DNA of 64,000 nt from Chryseobacterium sp. ISL-6 (GTDB lineage Bacteria; Bacteroidota; Bacteroidia; Flavobacteriales; Weeksellaceae): assembly GCF_018613715.1 (NCBI RefSeq), contig NZ_JAGGPT010000007.1:124001-188000 (forward strand), in the 5' to 3' direction. Both the position numbers and the translations under genes were made by a program. Of the stretch, positions 1 through 7,623 are shown piece by piece; positions within the stretch are counted from its first letter, which is position 1, and each line of letters opens with the position of its first letter. The notes under the pieces were generated by a model that searched no databases, had not been told where the DNA came from, and saw only the letters and a program-made list of their open reading frames with translations.

Positions 1-101
1 GCTGATTGGTAAAAATCTGATTTAAATTCATCATTTTTCAAAATTACTTCAAATTTTACTTTTACGGAATACTATTTGAATTTTTATAGAAAATTAAAGC
101 T

Positions 102-836
102 ATGCCAGAAGGACCGTCTATATTATTAATGAAAGAAAGTCTGCAGGAATTTGTAGGCAGGAAAGTGACTGAAGCTTCAGGAAATGCTAAATTTGAAAAG
201 AAAGCATTAGTAGGGAAAACCCTTCTTGATATCAGAACTTTTGGAAAACAAACCTACCTCGTTTTTCATGCTGTGAGTGTCCGAATTCATTTACTGATGT
301 TTGGTTCTTATAGCATTAATGAACAGACAAAGCCTGACAAGAGCCTGCGATTATCATTAAAGTTCAAATCCGGATCTATGTATTTTTATACATGTTCTGT
401 AAAGCTCGTCGAAGCTGAGTTCTTAACAACCATCGATTGGGAAGCTGATATCATGAGTGAGGATTGGAATCCCAAGAAAGCTGAAAAGAAACTAAAAGCA
501 AAACCAGAAATGATGGTTTGTGATGCTTTAATGAATCAGGATATTTTTTCCGGTGTGGGAAACATCATCAAAAATGAAGTCCTATTCAGAATCGGAGTAC
601 AGCCTGAGAGTAAGATTGGAAATCTTCCCCCTAAAAAATTAAAGGAAATTATTAAAGAGGCCAGAAATTATAGCTTCGACTTTTTAAAATGGAAGAGAGA
701 ATTTGTTTTGAAAAAACACTGGCTTGTTCATACCAAAAGTACTTGCCCCAAATGTGGTCAGAAACTCATTAAAAAGCAAACCGGCATTGGGAAAAGGCGG
801 AGTTTTTATTGTGAAAAGGATCAAAAATTTTATTAG
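102..836 (+). CDS. Fpg/Nei-family DNA glycosylase (endonuclease VIII-like)
   Basis: Base-excision repair glycosylase/AP lyase expected to remove oxidised bases from DNA. The protein is 244 aa and starts Met-Pro-Glu-Gly-Pro like Nei enzymes, so after Met removal Pro2 would be the Schiff-base nucleophile and Glu3 the acid; Lys49 sits in the expected beta-strand loop. A helix-two-turn-helix stretch (around residues 142-160, NQDIFSGVGNIIKNE) is clear. The C-terminal zinc finger has Cys215, Cys218 and Cys237, but Asp240 stands where the fourth Cys normally is. It is a single gene with no obvious operon partner; the preceding 101 bases hold no gene. Family assignment is secure. Whether it prefers 8-oxoG or oxidised pyrimidines cannot be told from sequence; the Nei-like N terminus favours the latter. 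Confidence 0.9.
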   Translation: MPEGPSILLMKESLQEFVGRKVTEASGNAKFEKKALVGKTLLDIRTFGKQTYLVFHAVSVRIHLLMFGSYSINEQTKPDKSLRLSLKFKSGSMYFYTCSVKLVEAEFLTTIDWEADIMSEDWNPKKAEKKLKAKPEMMVCDALMNQDIFSGVGNIIKNEVLFRIGVQPESKIGNLPPKKLKEIIKEARNYSFDFLKWKREFVLKKHWLVHTKSTCPKCGQKLIKKQTGIGKRRSFYCEKDQKFY

Positions 837-939
837 TTTCTATAATATATATCATTAAAACAATAACAAAAAAAACTAATAACAAGTTATAAGGTTTATT
901 GGACAAAAATACAGCTAAAGCCTGAAATTGTTTCTAAAT

Positions 940-1665
940 CTAAACGTCAGAATTTAAAAACCCACCTGTATATTTTGTAAAAAAATCTAATTTATATACC
1001 TCTCCTATAGGAATTTCTGAATCATTGATATAAATATTGTGATTATCAAAAGAGTCAATATAATCAATGTTAATTACATATGATTTACTAACCCTTATAA
1101 AAGAATCCGAGGTAATTTTCTGATGAATCGTTTTCAGGTTCATTGCTGTAATCAGTTTCTGATTTTGAGTATGAATAACAACATAGTCCTTTAAACCTTC
1201 AATATACTTAATATCTACAAAATTGATTTTATAAAATCTTCGTTCCGCTTTAATAAATAAAAAATCGGCTGTATTAGACTCCACGGTACTTTTTATGGTG
1301 TCTGCAGATAAAAGTTCAGTATACAAAATGGCTTTATCTATTGCTTTTTTTAACCTTTGCTTATCAATAGGTTTCAATAAATAATCCACCGCTTCCAGTT
1401 CATAACTTTTCAAAGCATATTGTGAATAAGCGGTTGTAAAGATGATTAAAGTACGCTTTGGAAGCATTTCTACAAATTCCAATCCAGTCATCAAAGGCAT
1501 TTCTATATCCAGAAATATGAAATCAACTAAGTTATTCTTAAGAAAATCCAAAGCGGAATGTGCATTAGAAAATTCACCAAGAATCTCAATTTTAGAAACT
1601 TCATTAATTAAAGAATGCATTTCTGCTCTTGCCAAAGGCTCGTCATCTATGATAATACAATTCAT
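940..1665 (-). CDS. LytTR-family response regulator
   Basis: Two-component response regulator of 241 aa. The N-terminal receiver domain (about 1-120) has the acidic pocket at Asp7/Asp8, phospho-acceptor Asp53 in FLDIEMP, and the conserved Thr and Lys98. The C-terminal LytTR DNA-binding domain (about 135-235) carries the typical FIRVSKSYVINIDYI motif. Its start overlaps the stop of the upstream sensor kinase gene by 4 bp, so the two are translationally coupled. LytTR domains bind pairs of short direct repeats about 21 bp apart, and such repeats lie just upstream of this operon at 2792-2864. Likely controls its own operon and the divergent genes at 2922-4331. The signal is unknown. Confidence 0.93.
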   Translation of the reverse strand: MNCIIIDDEPLARAEMHSLINEVSKIEILGEFSNAHSALDFLKNNLVDFIFLDIEMPLMTGLEFVEMLPKRTLIIFTTAYSQYALKSYELEAVDYLLKPIDKQRLKKAIDKAILYTELLSADTIKSTVESNTADFLFIKAERRFYKINFVDIKYIEGLKDYVVIHTQNQKLITAMNLKTIHQKITSDSFIRVSKSYVINIDYIDSFDNHNIYINDSEIPIGEVYKLDFFTKYTGGFLNSDV

Positions 1666-2738
1666 AAGGGAATGGTTAAATCAATGGTAAATTCTTTTTC
1701 TTCGGAGGTTATATTCAAATGATGTGTATCACCATACAAAAGCTCCAATCTTCTTTTAATATTGGCAAGCCCTAATCCACTATTACTAACATTAGAAATA
1801 GGAAAATCCGGATTTTGAGAATTACGGCATATAAAATGAAGCTTTTGATTTTCTATTTCCACAACTATTCTAACCCACGACTTTTCACCGCTAATATCTA
1901 CACTGTGCTTTACGGCGTTTTCCACAAAAGATGTAAACAGATTAGGTGGAATAAATGTGCTATTCAAGAGTCTTTTGTCTGTATCACTATGGATATCGAA
2001 CGAAAAATTTTCCCTTCTTATATTTTCCAGATTGAGAAAGTTTGATAAAAACTCAATCTCAGAAACCAGCAATGTCTTTTCCTCACCATTCTCATACAGC
2101 TGATATCTTAAGAACTCTGATAACTTCACGATCATCGTAGATGCCTTTTCAGGATCAGTTCTTATTAATGCTTTTACATTATTCAGCATATTGAACAAAA
2201 AATGAGGATTCATCTGGTTCCGGAGCTCATTTAATTCCATTTTCAATGTAAGATTACTCAACTCTATAATTCTTTTATTATCCCGTGTCCATTTCTGGAG
2301 TAATTTCACTGTAGTTGTAGCCAATATAATAGGAACACATGTCATCACTCCTTCATAAAGGCCACCTTTGTTACTATTTTTAGGTATTTCAGTAAGCCTG
2401 TAATCCAAAAAGAAATGATTAAAACTATATGCAATAAGATTCAGCCCAATAACCCCGAGTAATATCAACAGAATTAAATACGAAATATAATACGTTTTAA
2501 AGAAAAATAATGGCACCAGAATATAAATATTAATATACACCATACTTACTAAGCAAACGTATACATAACATAAAATATAATATTGGTAATCTTCAGCAAA
2601 CCAACGCCAGAAACTTGCACTATATAACAATGCAAAAAAGATTATCAAAAACACTAAATGCCTTAAAAACCGATATCGGTCTTCTACAAGAAAATCGATA
2701 ACTAAAATATTTTTCAACTCCCGTGAACTGTATTTCAT
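1662..2738 (-). CDS. LytS-like sensor histidine kinase (His_kinase family)
   Basis: Membrane sensor kinase of 358 aa from the chosen start, with about four hydrophobic segments in the first 150 residues. The His_kinase box QMNPHFLFNMLNNV (phospho-His about residue 179) follows, then an ATPase domain with NAVKHSVD and a GLGLANIKRRL glycine box. The open frame extends to 2828, but those extra 30 codons run through the operator repeats and past a TAnnTTTG element at 2756-2763. The start Met-Lys-Tyr-Ser-Ser at 2738 is therefore preferred. First gene of the two-gene kinase/regulator operon. There is no periplasmic sensing domain, so it probably senses membrane state or a small ligand through its membrane part. 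Confidence 0.9.
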   Translation of the reverse strand: MKYSSRELKNILVIDFLVEDRYRFLRHLVFLIIFFALLYSASFWRWFAEDYQYYILCYVYVCLVSMVYINIYILVPLFFFKTYYISYLILLILLGVIGLNLIAYSFNHFFLDYRLTEIPKNSNKGGLYEGVMTCVPIILATTTVKLLQKWTRDNKRIIELSNLTLKMELNELRNQMNPHFLFNMLNNVKALIRTDPEKASTMIVKLSEFLRYQLYENGEEKTLLVSEIEFLSNFLNLENIRRENFSFDIHSDTDKRLLNSTFIPPNLFTSFVENAVKHSVDISGEKSWVRIVVEIENQKLHFICRNSQNPDFPISNVSNSGLGLANIKRRLELLYGDTHHLNITSEEKEFTIDLTIPL

Positions 2739-2755
2739 ATCATTACAACGAGCAA

Positions 2756-2763
2756 CAAAATTA
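2756..2763 (-). promoter_or_regulatory. -7 promoter element of the kinase/regulator operon
   Basis: On the minus strand this reads TAATTTTG, an exact match to the Bacteroidetes -7 consensus TAnnTTTG. It lies 18 bp upstream of the kinase start at 2738 and about 29 bp downstream of the nearest operator repeat. Confidence 0.6.
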
Positions 2764-2791
2764 GTATTATTAAAAACAAAAAGCCGAAAAT

Positions 2792-2864
2792 TATACCAAA
2801 TCCGAAGTTTATTATACCAATTTTCCAATCAGGATTTGGTATAATATCTAAAGGATTTGGTATA
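2792..2864. promoter_or_regulatory. Probable LytTR operator: two pairs of 21-bp-spaced repeats in a perfect dyad
   Basis: Four copies of an 8-12 bp element are visible. TATACCAAATCC lies at 2792 and a shorter TATACCAA at 2813 (21 bp apart); the opposite orientation GGATTTGGTATA lies at 2832 and 2853 (again 21 bp apart). All four are symmetric about position 2828. Direct repeats on the same face of the helix, 21 bp apart, are the known binding architecture of LytTR regulators such as AgrA and AlgR. The dyad sits midway between the divergent starts at 2738 and 2922 and would serve both directions. Confidence 0.7.
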
Positions 2865-2893
2865 AAAAAATTCTAATCCCTCCCTATTCTATT

Positions 2894-2901
2894 TTTCTTT
2901 G
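2894..2901 (+). promoter_or_regulatory. Weak -7 promoter element for the 2922-4331 operon
   Basis: TTTCTTTG differs from TAnnTTTG at one position. It falls at almost the mirror-image position of the minus-strand element relative to the operator dyad centre (offset by one base) and about 21 bp before the ATG at 2922. The weak match would fit a promoter that needs an activator. Confidence 0.4.
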
Positions 2902-2921
2902 CCCTGTTTAATTTACCATTT

Positions 2922-3350
2922 ATGGATATTACCGTTTTCCAAGAACTAACAGAACAAATAACATTGGAATGTTTTTTTATGACCGATTCTCAACAAGAAG
3001 AAAAAGTAATTCAGCTAATTGACCTTCATCATTTTATTGAATGTTATGATCCTGGAATAAAAATCCACAAAGCTGTTCACAATCCTATCAATATTATTGA
3101 AGAGAATGGCATTAGGAAGGGAATTTTATTTTACGACCATAAGCATTCCAGTCTAATTGACATATCTGATTGTGAAGCATTTAAGAGACTACATCAATTA
3201 CAGGAAATGTGGTTTGTATTCGTAGAAGAAGATATACATAATCATTCTAATCGACATATTGACTTTATCATAGAAAATAGTCTTGAAACATTTTATGACA
3301 GAATATTTCTGTTCAATTTCTTCCAATCAATAATTAACAATTTAAAATAA
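2922..3350 (+). CDS. Uncharacterised 142-aa protein divergent from the LytS/LytTR operon
   Basis: I do not recognise a family. The protein is 142 aa, mixed alpha/beta in appearance, with no signal peptide, lipobox or membrane segment, so it is probably cytoplasmic. It contains a run of histidines and acidic residues (for example DLHHFIECYDPG and DHKHSS) and ends in an aromatic-rich helix (LFNFFQSIINN). It starts 58 bp after the last operator repeat and its stop is only 3 bp before the barrel-like gene at 3354, so the two are co-transcribed and are likely targets of the adjacent LytTR regulator. A link to the regulator signal is inference from position only. Confidence 0.75.
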   Translation: MDITVFQELTEQITLECFFMTDSQQEEKVIQLIDLHHFIECYDPGIKIHKAVHNPINIIEENGIRKGILFYDHKHSSLIDISDCEAFKRLHQLQEMWFVFVEEDIHNHSNRHIDFIIENSLETFYDRIFLFNFFQSIINNLK

Positions 3351-3353
3351 TTT

Positions 3354-4331
3354 ATGAGAAACTTCCGAAAAGTCCTCTTGCCATTCGCTATCCTCCCTTT
3401 TAAGAGTATTATTTCTGCCCAAAAAAAAGATAGCATACCGCAAAAAGTCATTGCTTTTGTAACTGATAAATTTCCGCAAACGAGGGATTTCAATCTTGAG
3501 TATACTCAACTCACTCCTTATAAATATTCTTCTTCCTTATATGGAGCCAATCAACCGGATAATAAAATCAAAAACTTTCAACAACTGAAAGCCAATGCAA
3601 ATATTTATTTTTTTAAACATGAAAAATGGATTTTGAATGCAGCATTAAATTATCGTTATACCTCTATTAATGCTGAGAACAACGCCTTCTTTTTACCTGA
3701 AGAAAACAATAAAGGAGATTTCCATTATCATTCTGAAGCTTTGAGTATTACCCATATTTCTAAATTATTCAATAAAATGGCCATCTATTCTGCAACAGCC
3801 TCAGTGGATGGAAGTGAACAACACTTTGAAAGAGTTCGTGGAATGCTGACGGGTTCTTTAATATTAAAAGCTAATGCTAAAACTAAAATGACATTGGGAG
3901 TTGCTTTATTTCTGGATCCAAGCACACAGGTTCCGGCACTTCCTATTTTCACTTATGAACATAGGTTTAACAACGGTTGGGTCGCAGATGTTGTTCTTCC
4001 TAAAAAGATATTGATAAGGAAAGATATGTTTTCAAATGGTAGAATTTCTTTTGGAACTGAAATGGATAATACATCTCTTTATATTTACCGATCAGATAAG
4101 AGATACGAATTCAGGCAACTTGAAATTAACTCTGGAGCAATTTATGAACATAATCTCGGTTCAAACCTTATCGCCACGCTAAAAACCGGGGTTAGAGTAA
4201 TGCCAAGGGCTAGGCTATTTGATAAAGAAGAATCTTTCAAAGATTATACGTTAGAAACCACGGCAAAGCCTTCTTTATATTTCAATCTGGGTATTTCTTA
4301 TAATCCTTTTGCAAGACTGAAGGCGAAATAA
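3354..4331 (+). CDS. Exported beta-barrel-like protein (DUF6268-like)
   Basis: 325 aa with a signal-peptide-like N terminus (charged MRNFRK, hydrophobic stretch, ending near SAQ) followed by alternating polar/aromatic strands such as ALNYRYTSIN and LKTGVRVMPRAR, and a C-terminal strand typical of outer-membrane barrels (YFNLGISYNPF). This resembles the DUF6268 family of Bacteroidetes outer-membrane proteins; the family call is from memory and moderate. It follows the unknown 142-aa gene by 3 bp and shares its presumed LytTR-controlled promoter. The role is unknown; transport or envelope sensing are both possible. Confidence 0.75.
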   Translation: MRNFRKVLLPFAILPFKSIISAQKKDSIPQKVIAFVTDKFPQTRDFNLEYTQLTPYKYSSSLYGANQPDNKIKNFQQLKANANIYFFKHEKWILNAALNYRYTSINAENNAFFLPEENNKGDFHYHSEALSITHISKLFNKMAIYSATASVDGSEQHFERVRGMLTGSLILKANAKTKMTLGVALFLDPSTQVPALPIFTYEHRFNNGWVADVVLPKKILIRKDMFSNGRISFGTEMDNTSLYIYRSDKRYEFRQLEINSGAIYEHNLGSNLIATLKTGVRVMPRARLFDKEESFKDYTLETTAKPSLYFNLGISYNPFARLKAK

Positions 4332-4481
4332 TTAAAATTTTCCGGTTTCATATTTAACCTCAAGGTTAAATCACTATCAAACCTCCAACACAGCATTTAG
4401 TTTTCACATTAATTCGCCACTAAAATTATAGTGGCCGGTTCTACTATTGTGTATTATCTAAACCTGTTAATTAATTAAAAT

Positions 4482-5156
4482 ATGTCCATTCCAAAACAAA
4501 TATTCCAGACTTTTAAGTCTAAAAAACTTCCCTGGCTAACCCAATGGTATATCTGGAGGATGAAAAGAAAAAACCCAGAATATCAATACCACTTTTACGA
4601 TGATGCTGATATCGAAAATTTCATAACAAATGAATTTCCATCTGAGTACATCGAAAATTACAACAAGCTAACTATTGGTGCTGCAAAAGCCGATTTTTTC
4701 AGATATGCTATCTTATATAAGAAAGGCGGAATCTATTTAGATGTAGACAGTGCGGTTACAAGACCGTTCAAAAATCTGATAAATGATGATGATGAAGCTG
4801 TAATCAGCAAGGAAAGGCATGAAGGATTATATGTGCAATGGGCACTTATTTTCAATAAAAATCATCCTTTTTTGAAAAAGACATTAGATCTGATGCTTGA
4901 CAATATAAAGACGCATCGGTATCCTAATAATATCCATGCTACTACGGGCCCATCAGTATTTAGTAATGCAATCAATCAAAGTTTAGAAGAGAACTCAAAT
5001 ATACCATACAGTTTATTTAAAGGGGTTGAATTTCGTGGGTATCTACAATTCAAATATAAATTAGGGAAGTTCTTTTTATACGAAAAAAGGGCTGAACATT
5101 GGAAACAGAAACAAATATCCCAGGATATTATTACACAAAATCGAATAACACTATAG
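4482..5156 (+). CDS. Glycosyltransferase family 32 (OCH1/capsular sugar transferase type)
   Basis: 224-aa sugar transferase. The N terminus IPKQIFQTF and the later segment AAKADFFRYAILYKKGGIY lead to a DVD metal-binding DxD motif at residues 87-89, the hallmark of GT32 enzymes (Gly_transf_sug family). These use a nucleotide sugar and a divalent metal to add a hexose to a glycan. No signal peptide, so it probably acts at the cytoplasmic side on surface polysaccharide or LPS. It stands alone with about 150 bp upstream that contains a small hairpin (4416-4435). Acceptor and sugar are not predictable. Confidence 0.9.
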   Translation: MSIPKQIFQTFKSKKLPWLTQWYIWRMKRKNPEYQYHFYDDADIENFITNEFPSEYIENYNKLTIGAAKADFFRYAILYKKGGIYLDVDSAVTRPFKNLINDDDEAVISKERHEGLYVQWALIFNKNHPFLKKTLDLMLDNIKTHRYPNNIHATTGPSVFSNAINQSLEENSNIPYSLFKGVEFRGYLQFKYKLGKFFLYEKRAEHWKQKQISQDIITQNRITL

Positions 5157-5277
5157 AGTTCCTTATATAAAGTATCCCTATAATCATAAAATATTCATCT
5201 TAGAATATATCAAATTAAGATCAGATTAATGTTTAAATTTGTTTTCGGGTATTCACTTTTAAACAACATCTCTGCTC

Positions 5278-5880
5278 ATGATTAATATCAACGATTTCAT
5301 TGATAATTTTTTTGATTTCAATTCTAATATTTACACTCTTCCCTGGGAAATCATCAGTAACCTTGATGATCTTCTGAAAGAGAAGTTTGATAATTTAAAT
5401 GATGAGTATGAAATTTCCGGTGATGTTGCCGTTCATAAAACGGCAACCGTAGAGCAGAATGTTATTTTCAAAGGTAGAATCATTATTGGCGAAAATTCTT
5501 TTATTGGTGCCAACGCTTATTTACGAGGCCCTATTTATATAGGAAAAGATGTTAAAATTGGTCCCGGAAGTGAGATCAAGCAAAGTATAATTTTTAATGA
5601 GACTGCTGTGGCTCATTTTAATTATATAGGAAATAGCATTATCGGAAACAGAATCAATTTTGAAGCAGGATCTATTTGTGCTAATCATTACAATGAGAGA
5701 AAAGATAAAGAGATATCTGTTCTATTGAATAATGAAATTATAAAAACAAATACAGAGAAATTTGGATCTTTAGTTGGTGATGATTCCAGGATTGGTGCTA
5801 ATGCTGTCCTGTCTCCCGGAACTTTATTACCAAAAGAAAGTATCGTTAAAAGATTGGAACTTATTGAACAGATTAAATAG
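5278..5880 (+). CDS. Left-handed beta-helix (hexapeptide repeat) transferase
   Basis: 200 aa. The central and C-terminal parts (about 45-185) are built from hexapeptide repeats such as VIFKGRIIIGENSFIGANAY and IGKDVKIGPGS, which form a left-handed parallel beta helix. The layout resembles the acetyltransferase half of GlmU, without the pyrophosphorylase domain. The first 40 residues are acidic and helical. The likely role is acyl or nucleotidyl transfer to a sugar, possibly for surface glycans given the GT32 gene 120 bp upstream. Substrate and exact activity are not assigned. Confidence 0.85.
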   Translation: MININDFIDNFFDFNSNIYTLPWEIISNLDDLLKEKFDNLNDEYEISGDVAVHKTATVEQNVIFKGRIIIGENSFIGANAYLRGPIYIGKDVKIGPGSEIKQSIIFNETAVAHFNYIGNSIIGNRINFEAGSICANHYNERKDKEISVLLNNEIIKTNTEKFGSLVGDDSRIGANAVLSPGTLLPKESIVKRLELIEQIK

Positions 5881-6037
5881 ATAGATATACGCTACCATAT
5901 AAAAATTTAAACCCAAAAAGTTGCAAAAGCTTTTCTTCTCAATTTAAAAAAAATCTGACAAAAGTTCGCAAAGGATGAAAATCTATGATTTTCATAACTC
6001 ACTTATTTTTAACGTTAAGATATTTCAGGGTCTCTCA
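5881..6037. repeat. Possible intergenic repeat remnant with small palindrome
   Basis: Between the convergent genes lies a stretch which, read on the minus strand, contains CTTTGCGAACTTTTGTC, similar in style to short intergenic repeats common in flavobacteria (compare ACTTTTGTGACTTTTGTGG near 37757). A perfect inverted repeat ATGAAAATC-tat-GATTTTCAT lies at 5975-5995. It may also serve as a terminator. Low confidence. Confidence 0.3.
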
Positions 6038-6373
6038 TTAATGGGTTCCCATTTTTGAAAAAAGGTTGATAATGATCACGCCAATCACAATTAATGCAAT
6101 ACCTATGATCGCAGGTAGATCTGGAACCTGTTTAAAAGCTACTACTCCTATAATTGTTATACATATAATGCCGACACCTGACCATATCGCATAAGTAACT
6201 CCAATAGGAATATGACGAAGTGTAAGGCTTAGGAAATAAAAAGCAGCAGAATATCCGGCAATGGTTACAAGAGATGGTATAAGCTTTGAAAACTCTTCAG
6301 ATTTCTTCAGAAATGTTGTAGCAATGATTTCAAAAACAATTGCCAAAATAAGATAGATATAACTGCGGCCCAT
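6038..6373 (-). CDS. SMR-family multidrug/quaternary ammonium efflux protein
   Basis: 111-aa inner-membrane protein with four hydrophobic helices, the normal length of small multidrug resistance transporters. The essential membrane-embedded Glu is Glu15 in the first helix (LAIVFEIIATTFLK), and helix 3 has the characteristic PIGVTYAIWSGVG. It acts as an antiparallel dimer exchanging protons for lipophilic cations. The EmrE/QacE type is more likely than the SugE (Gdx) type because the sequence around helix 1 is AIVFEIIATTFLK. A single gene with its own promoter element at 6392-6399. Confidence 0.92.
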   Translation of the reverse strand: MGRSYIYLILAIVFEIIATTFLKKSEEFSKLIPSLVTIAGYSAAFYFLSLTLRHIPIGVTYAIWSGVGIICITIIGVVAFKQVPDLPAIIGIALIVIGVIIINLFSKMGTH

Positions 6374-6391
6374 AGAAAAAATCTTTATTTA

Positions 6392-6399
6392 CAAAAGTA
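6392..6399 (-). promoter_or_regulatory. -7 promoter element of the SMR gene
   Basis: On the minus strand this reads TACTTTTG, an exact TAnnTTTG match, 18 bp upstream of the SMR start at 6373. Confidence 0.5.
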
Positions 6400-6747
6400 G
6401 TAAAAGTGACTGTCATTTTTTTACTCAATTTCTGTCTATTATTAAATATCCGTAATGAATTATTTATAAGCGCTTTAAAAATAAATTTTTCTTAATATTT
6501 AATCTTCCATTTTTCACTTTTAAGTGTTTTATATGATAATGCATTTTATAATAATATGCATAGCATTTCATTTATCAATCTGTAAATACAGAACGGAAAT
6601 CTTTTATCAAATTAATAATTTTTACGAATAAGATAATAATAATACACATATTTTTTCAATAATACATTAAATTAATGTAAACAATTAATCACGAAAAGCA
6701 CACACATAAAACACCTAAATACCTGATAAACATCACACTTATTCTAT
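6400..6747. other. AT-rich intergenic region without a recognisable gene
   Basis: This very AT-rich stretch between the SMR gene and the small ORF at 6829 contains no supportable ORF, tRNA or repeat that I can see. It ends at the promoter for the small ORF. Confidence 0.5.
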
Positions 6748-6777
6748 TTGGCATGTCGTTTGAGAGTTGTAATATTG
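6748..6777 (+). promoter_or_regulatory. Promoter (-33/-7) of the 26-aa peptide gene
   Basis: TTG at 6748-6750, a 19-bp spacer, then TAATATTG at 6770-6777 (one mismatch to TAnnTTTG). Spacing and motifs fit the flavobacterial sigma-A promoter. The expected transcript start leaves a leader of about 45 nt before the ATG at 6829. Confidence 0.55.
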
Positions 6778-6828
6778 CAATTAGAAAATTAGTAAAGAAA
6801 GTATAATTAAAATTTAAAAAAAACAAAA

Positions 6829-6909
6829 ATGGTAACTTACGCTTTTATCGCAACATGTATAGTAGTATTCGCTTCTTATTTTACAACAGTTAGAAGAGAA
6901 AGAAATTAA
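6829..6909 (+). CDS. 26-residue single-span membrane peptide (putative)
   Basis: A short ORF encoding Met-Val-Thr-Tyr-Ala, a hydrophobic span of about 14 residues (FIATCIVVFASYF), and a positively charged tail TTVRRERN. This is the shape of small single-pass membrane peptides with the C terminus in the cytoplasm. It has a well-placed promoter (6748-6777) and an A-rich leader just before the ATG, both normal for expressed flavobacterial genes. The function is unknown. It could instead be a chance ORF in an RNA gene; the promoter argues that something is transcribed here. Confidence 0.5.
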   Translation: MVTYAFIATCIVVFASYFTTVRRERN

Positions 6910-6996
6910 TTAAAAACGCTTAGCTGCATTCAGCTTCGACTATTTATATTAGTTTGTATTGTTTATGTTTGCAATCTGAAAAATCAGATCGCCGCT

Positions 6997-7019
6997 CTTT
7001 TACTCCACTGGAGTAAAAG
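6997..7019. repeat. Perfect 10-bp hairpin upstream of the MepB-family gene
   Basis: CTTTTACTCC and GGAGTAAAAG flank a 3-nt loop. Another 6-bp hairpin (ATCTGA/TCAGAT) lies 10-25 bases upstream. Neither strand has a T-run after the stem, so it is not a classical terminator; it may be a leader-RNA structure of the gene at 7039 or the 3' end of the small transcript. Confidence 0.5.
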
Positions 7020-7038
7020 GGCCCAAAACATAAATTAA

Positions 7039-7539
7039 ATGATCCATCAACTTACTCATATTCAAAAATCAGTTTTTACAAAGCTGAATCAGACAATTTC
7101 CAATTTACATCCCGATTTAGAATGCGAAGAATACTTGGGGTATAACTTCCGGCTGAATCAATACCATATCAAATTCAGAAAAGCTAAAATAACTCCGAAG
7201 AAAATCGGACAATTTGTTACGTTATGGAAAAGAAATCCAGACACACAACAAACAGAACCTTTTACCATTTCTGACCAATCCGATTTTTATATAATTTACG
7301 CTGAACTTGAAAACAAGTCCGGTTTTTTCTTTTTCCCGAACACTGTACTTTCTCAACAATCTATTTTAACCACGCCTTCAAAAGAAGGAAAACGAGGATT
7401 CAGAGTTTATCCGGACTGGGATATTCCACAAAATAAACAGGCTGAAAAAACAAAGAAGTGGCAAGAAAGTTTCTTTATAGATTTTTCAAAAAGTACGTAT
7501 CTGGAAAAATTTGAAGAGATTTTAAACCTAAACCTATAG
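7039..7539 (+). CDS. MepB family protein
   Basis: 166-aa soluble protein of the MepB family (named from the Staphylococcus mepRAB locus; biochemical function unknown). Family features visible are the segment EECEYLGYNF-like (here CEEYLGYNFRLN), FRKAKITPKKIGQFVTLWKR, and a Tyr/Phe-rich core DFYIIYAELENKSGFFFFP. Length is normal. No mepA or mepR homologue lies next to it here, so there is no context supporting a role in drug efflux. A structured leader (6997-7019) lies just upstream. Confidence 0.85.
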   Translation: MIHQLTHIQKSVFTKLNQTISNLHPDLECEEYLGYNFRLNQYHIKFRKAKITPKKIGQFVTLWKRNPDTQQTEPFTISDQSDFYIIYAELENKSGFFFFPNTVLSQQSILTTPSKEGKRGFRVYPDWDIPQNKQAEKTKKWQESFFIDFSKSTYLEKFEEILNLNL

Positions 7540-7566
7540 CAAGCACCTCAAAATACTCTAAATTTT

Positions 7567-7574
7567 TATCTTTG
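7567..7574 (+). promoter_or_regulatory. -7 promoter element of the AAA ATPase gene
   Basis: TATCTTTG matches TAnnTTTG exactly and lies 49 bp upstream of the ATG at 7624, in an otherwise non-coding gap. Confidence 0.5.
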
Positions 7575-7623
7575 TATATTCTAACATGTTCTATAAGAAA
7601 CATCTTAAAATCATTTAAAAAGC

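Noticed and set aside
1..101. Possible gene at the left edge
   Set aside because: All frames are short and AT-rich; nothing beyond promoter-like sequence for the glycosylase.
2739..2828. N-terminal extension of the first sensor kinase
   Set aside because: These 30 codons lie over the operator repeats and upstream of a TAnnTTTG element, so they are probably not translated.
6997..7019. Perfect 10-bp hairpin as a Rho-independent terminator
   Set aside because: No T-run follows the stem on either strand; kept as an unexplained hairpin instead.
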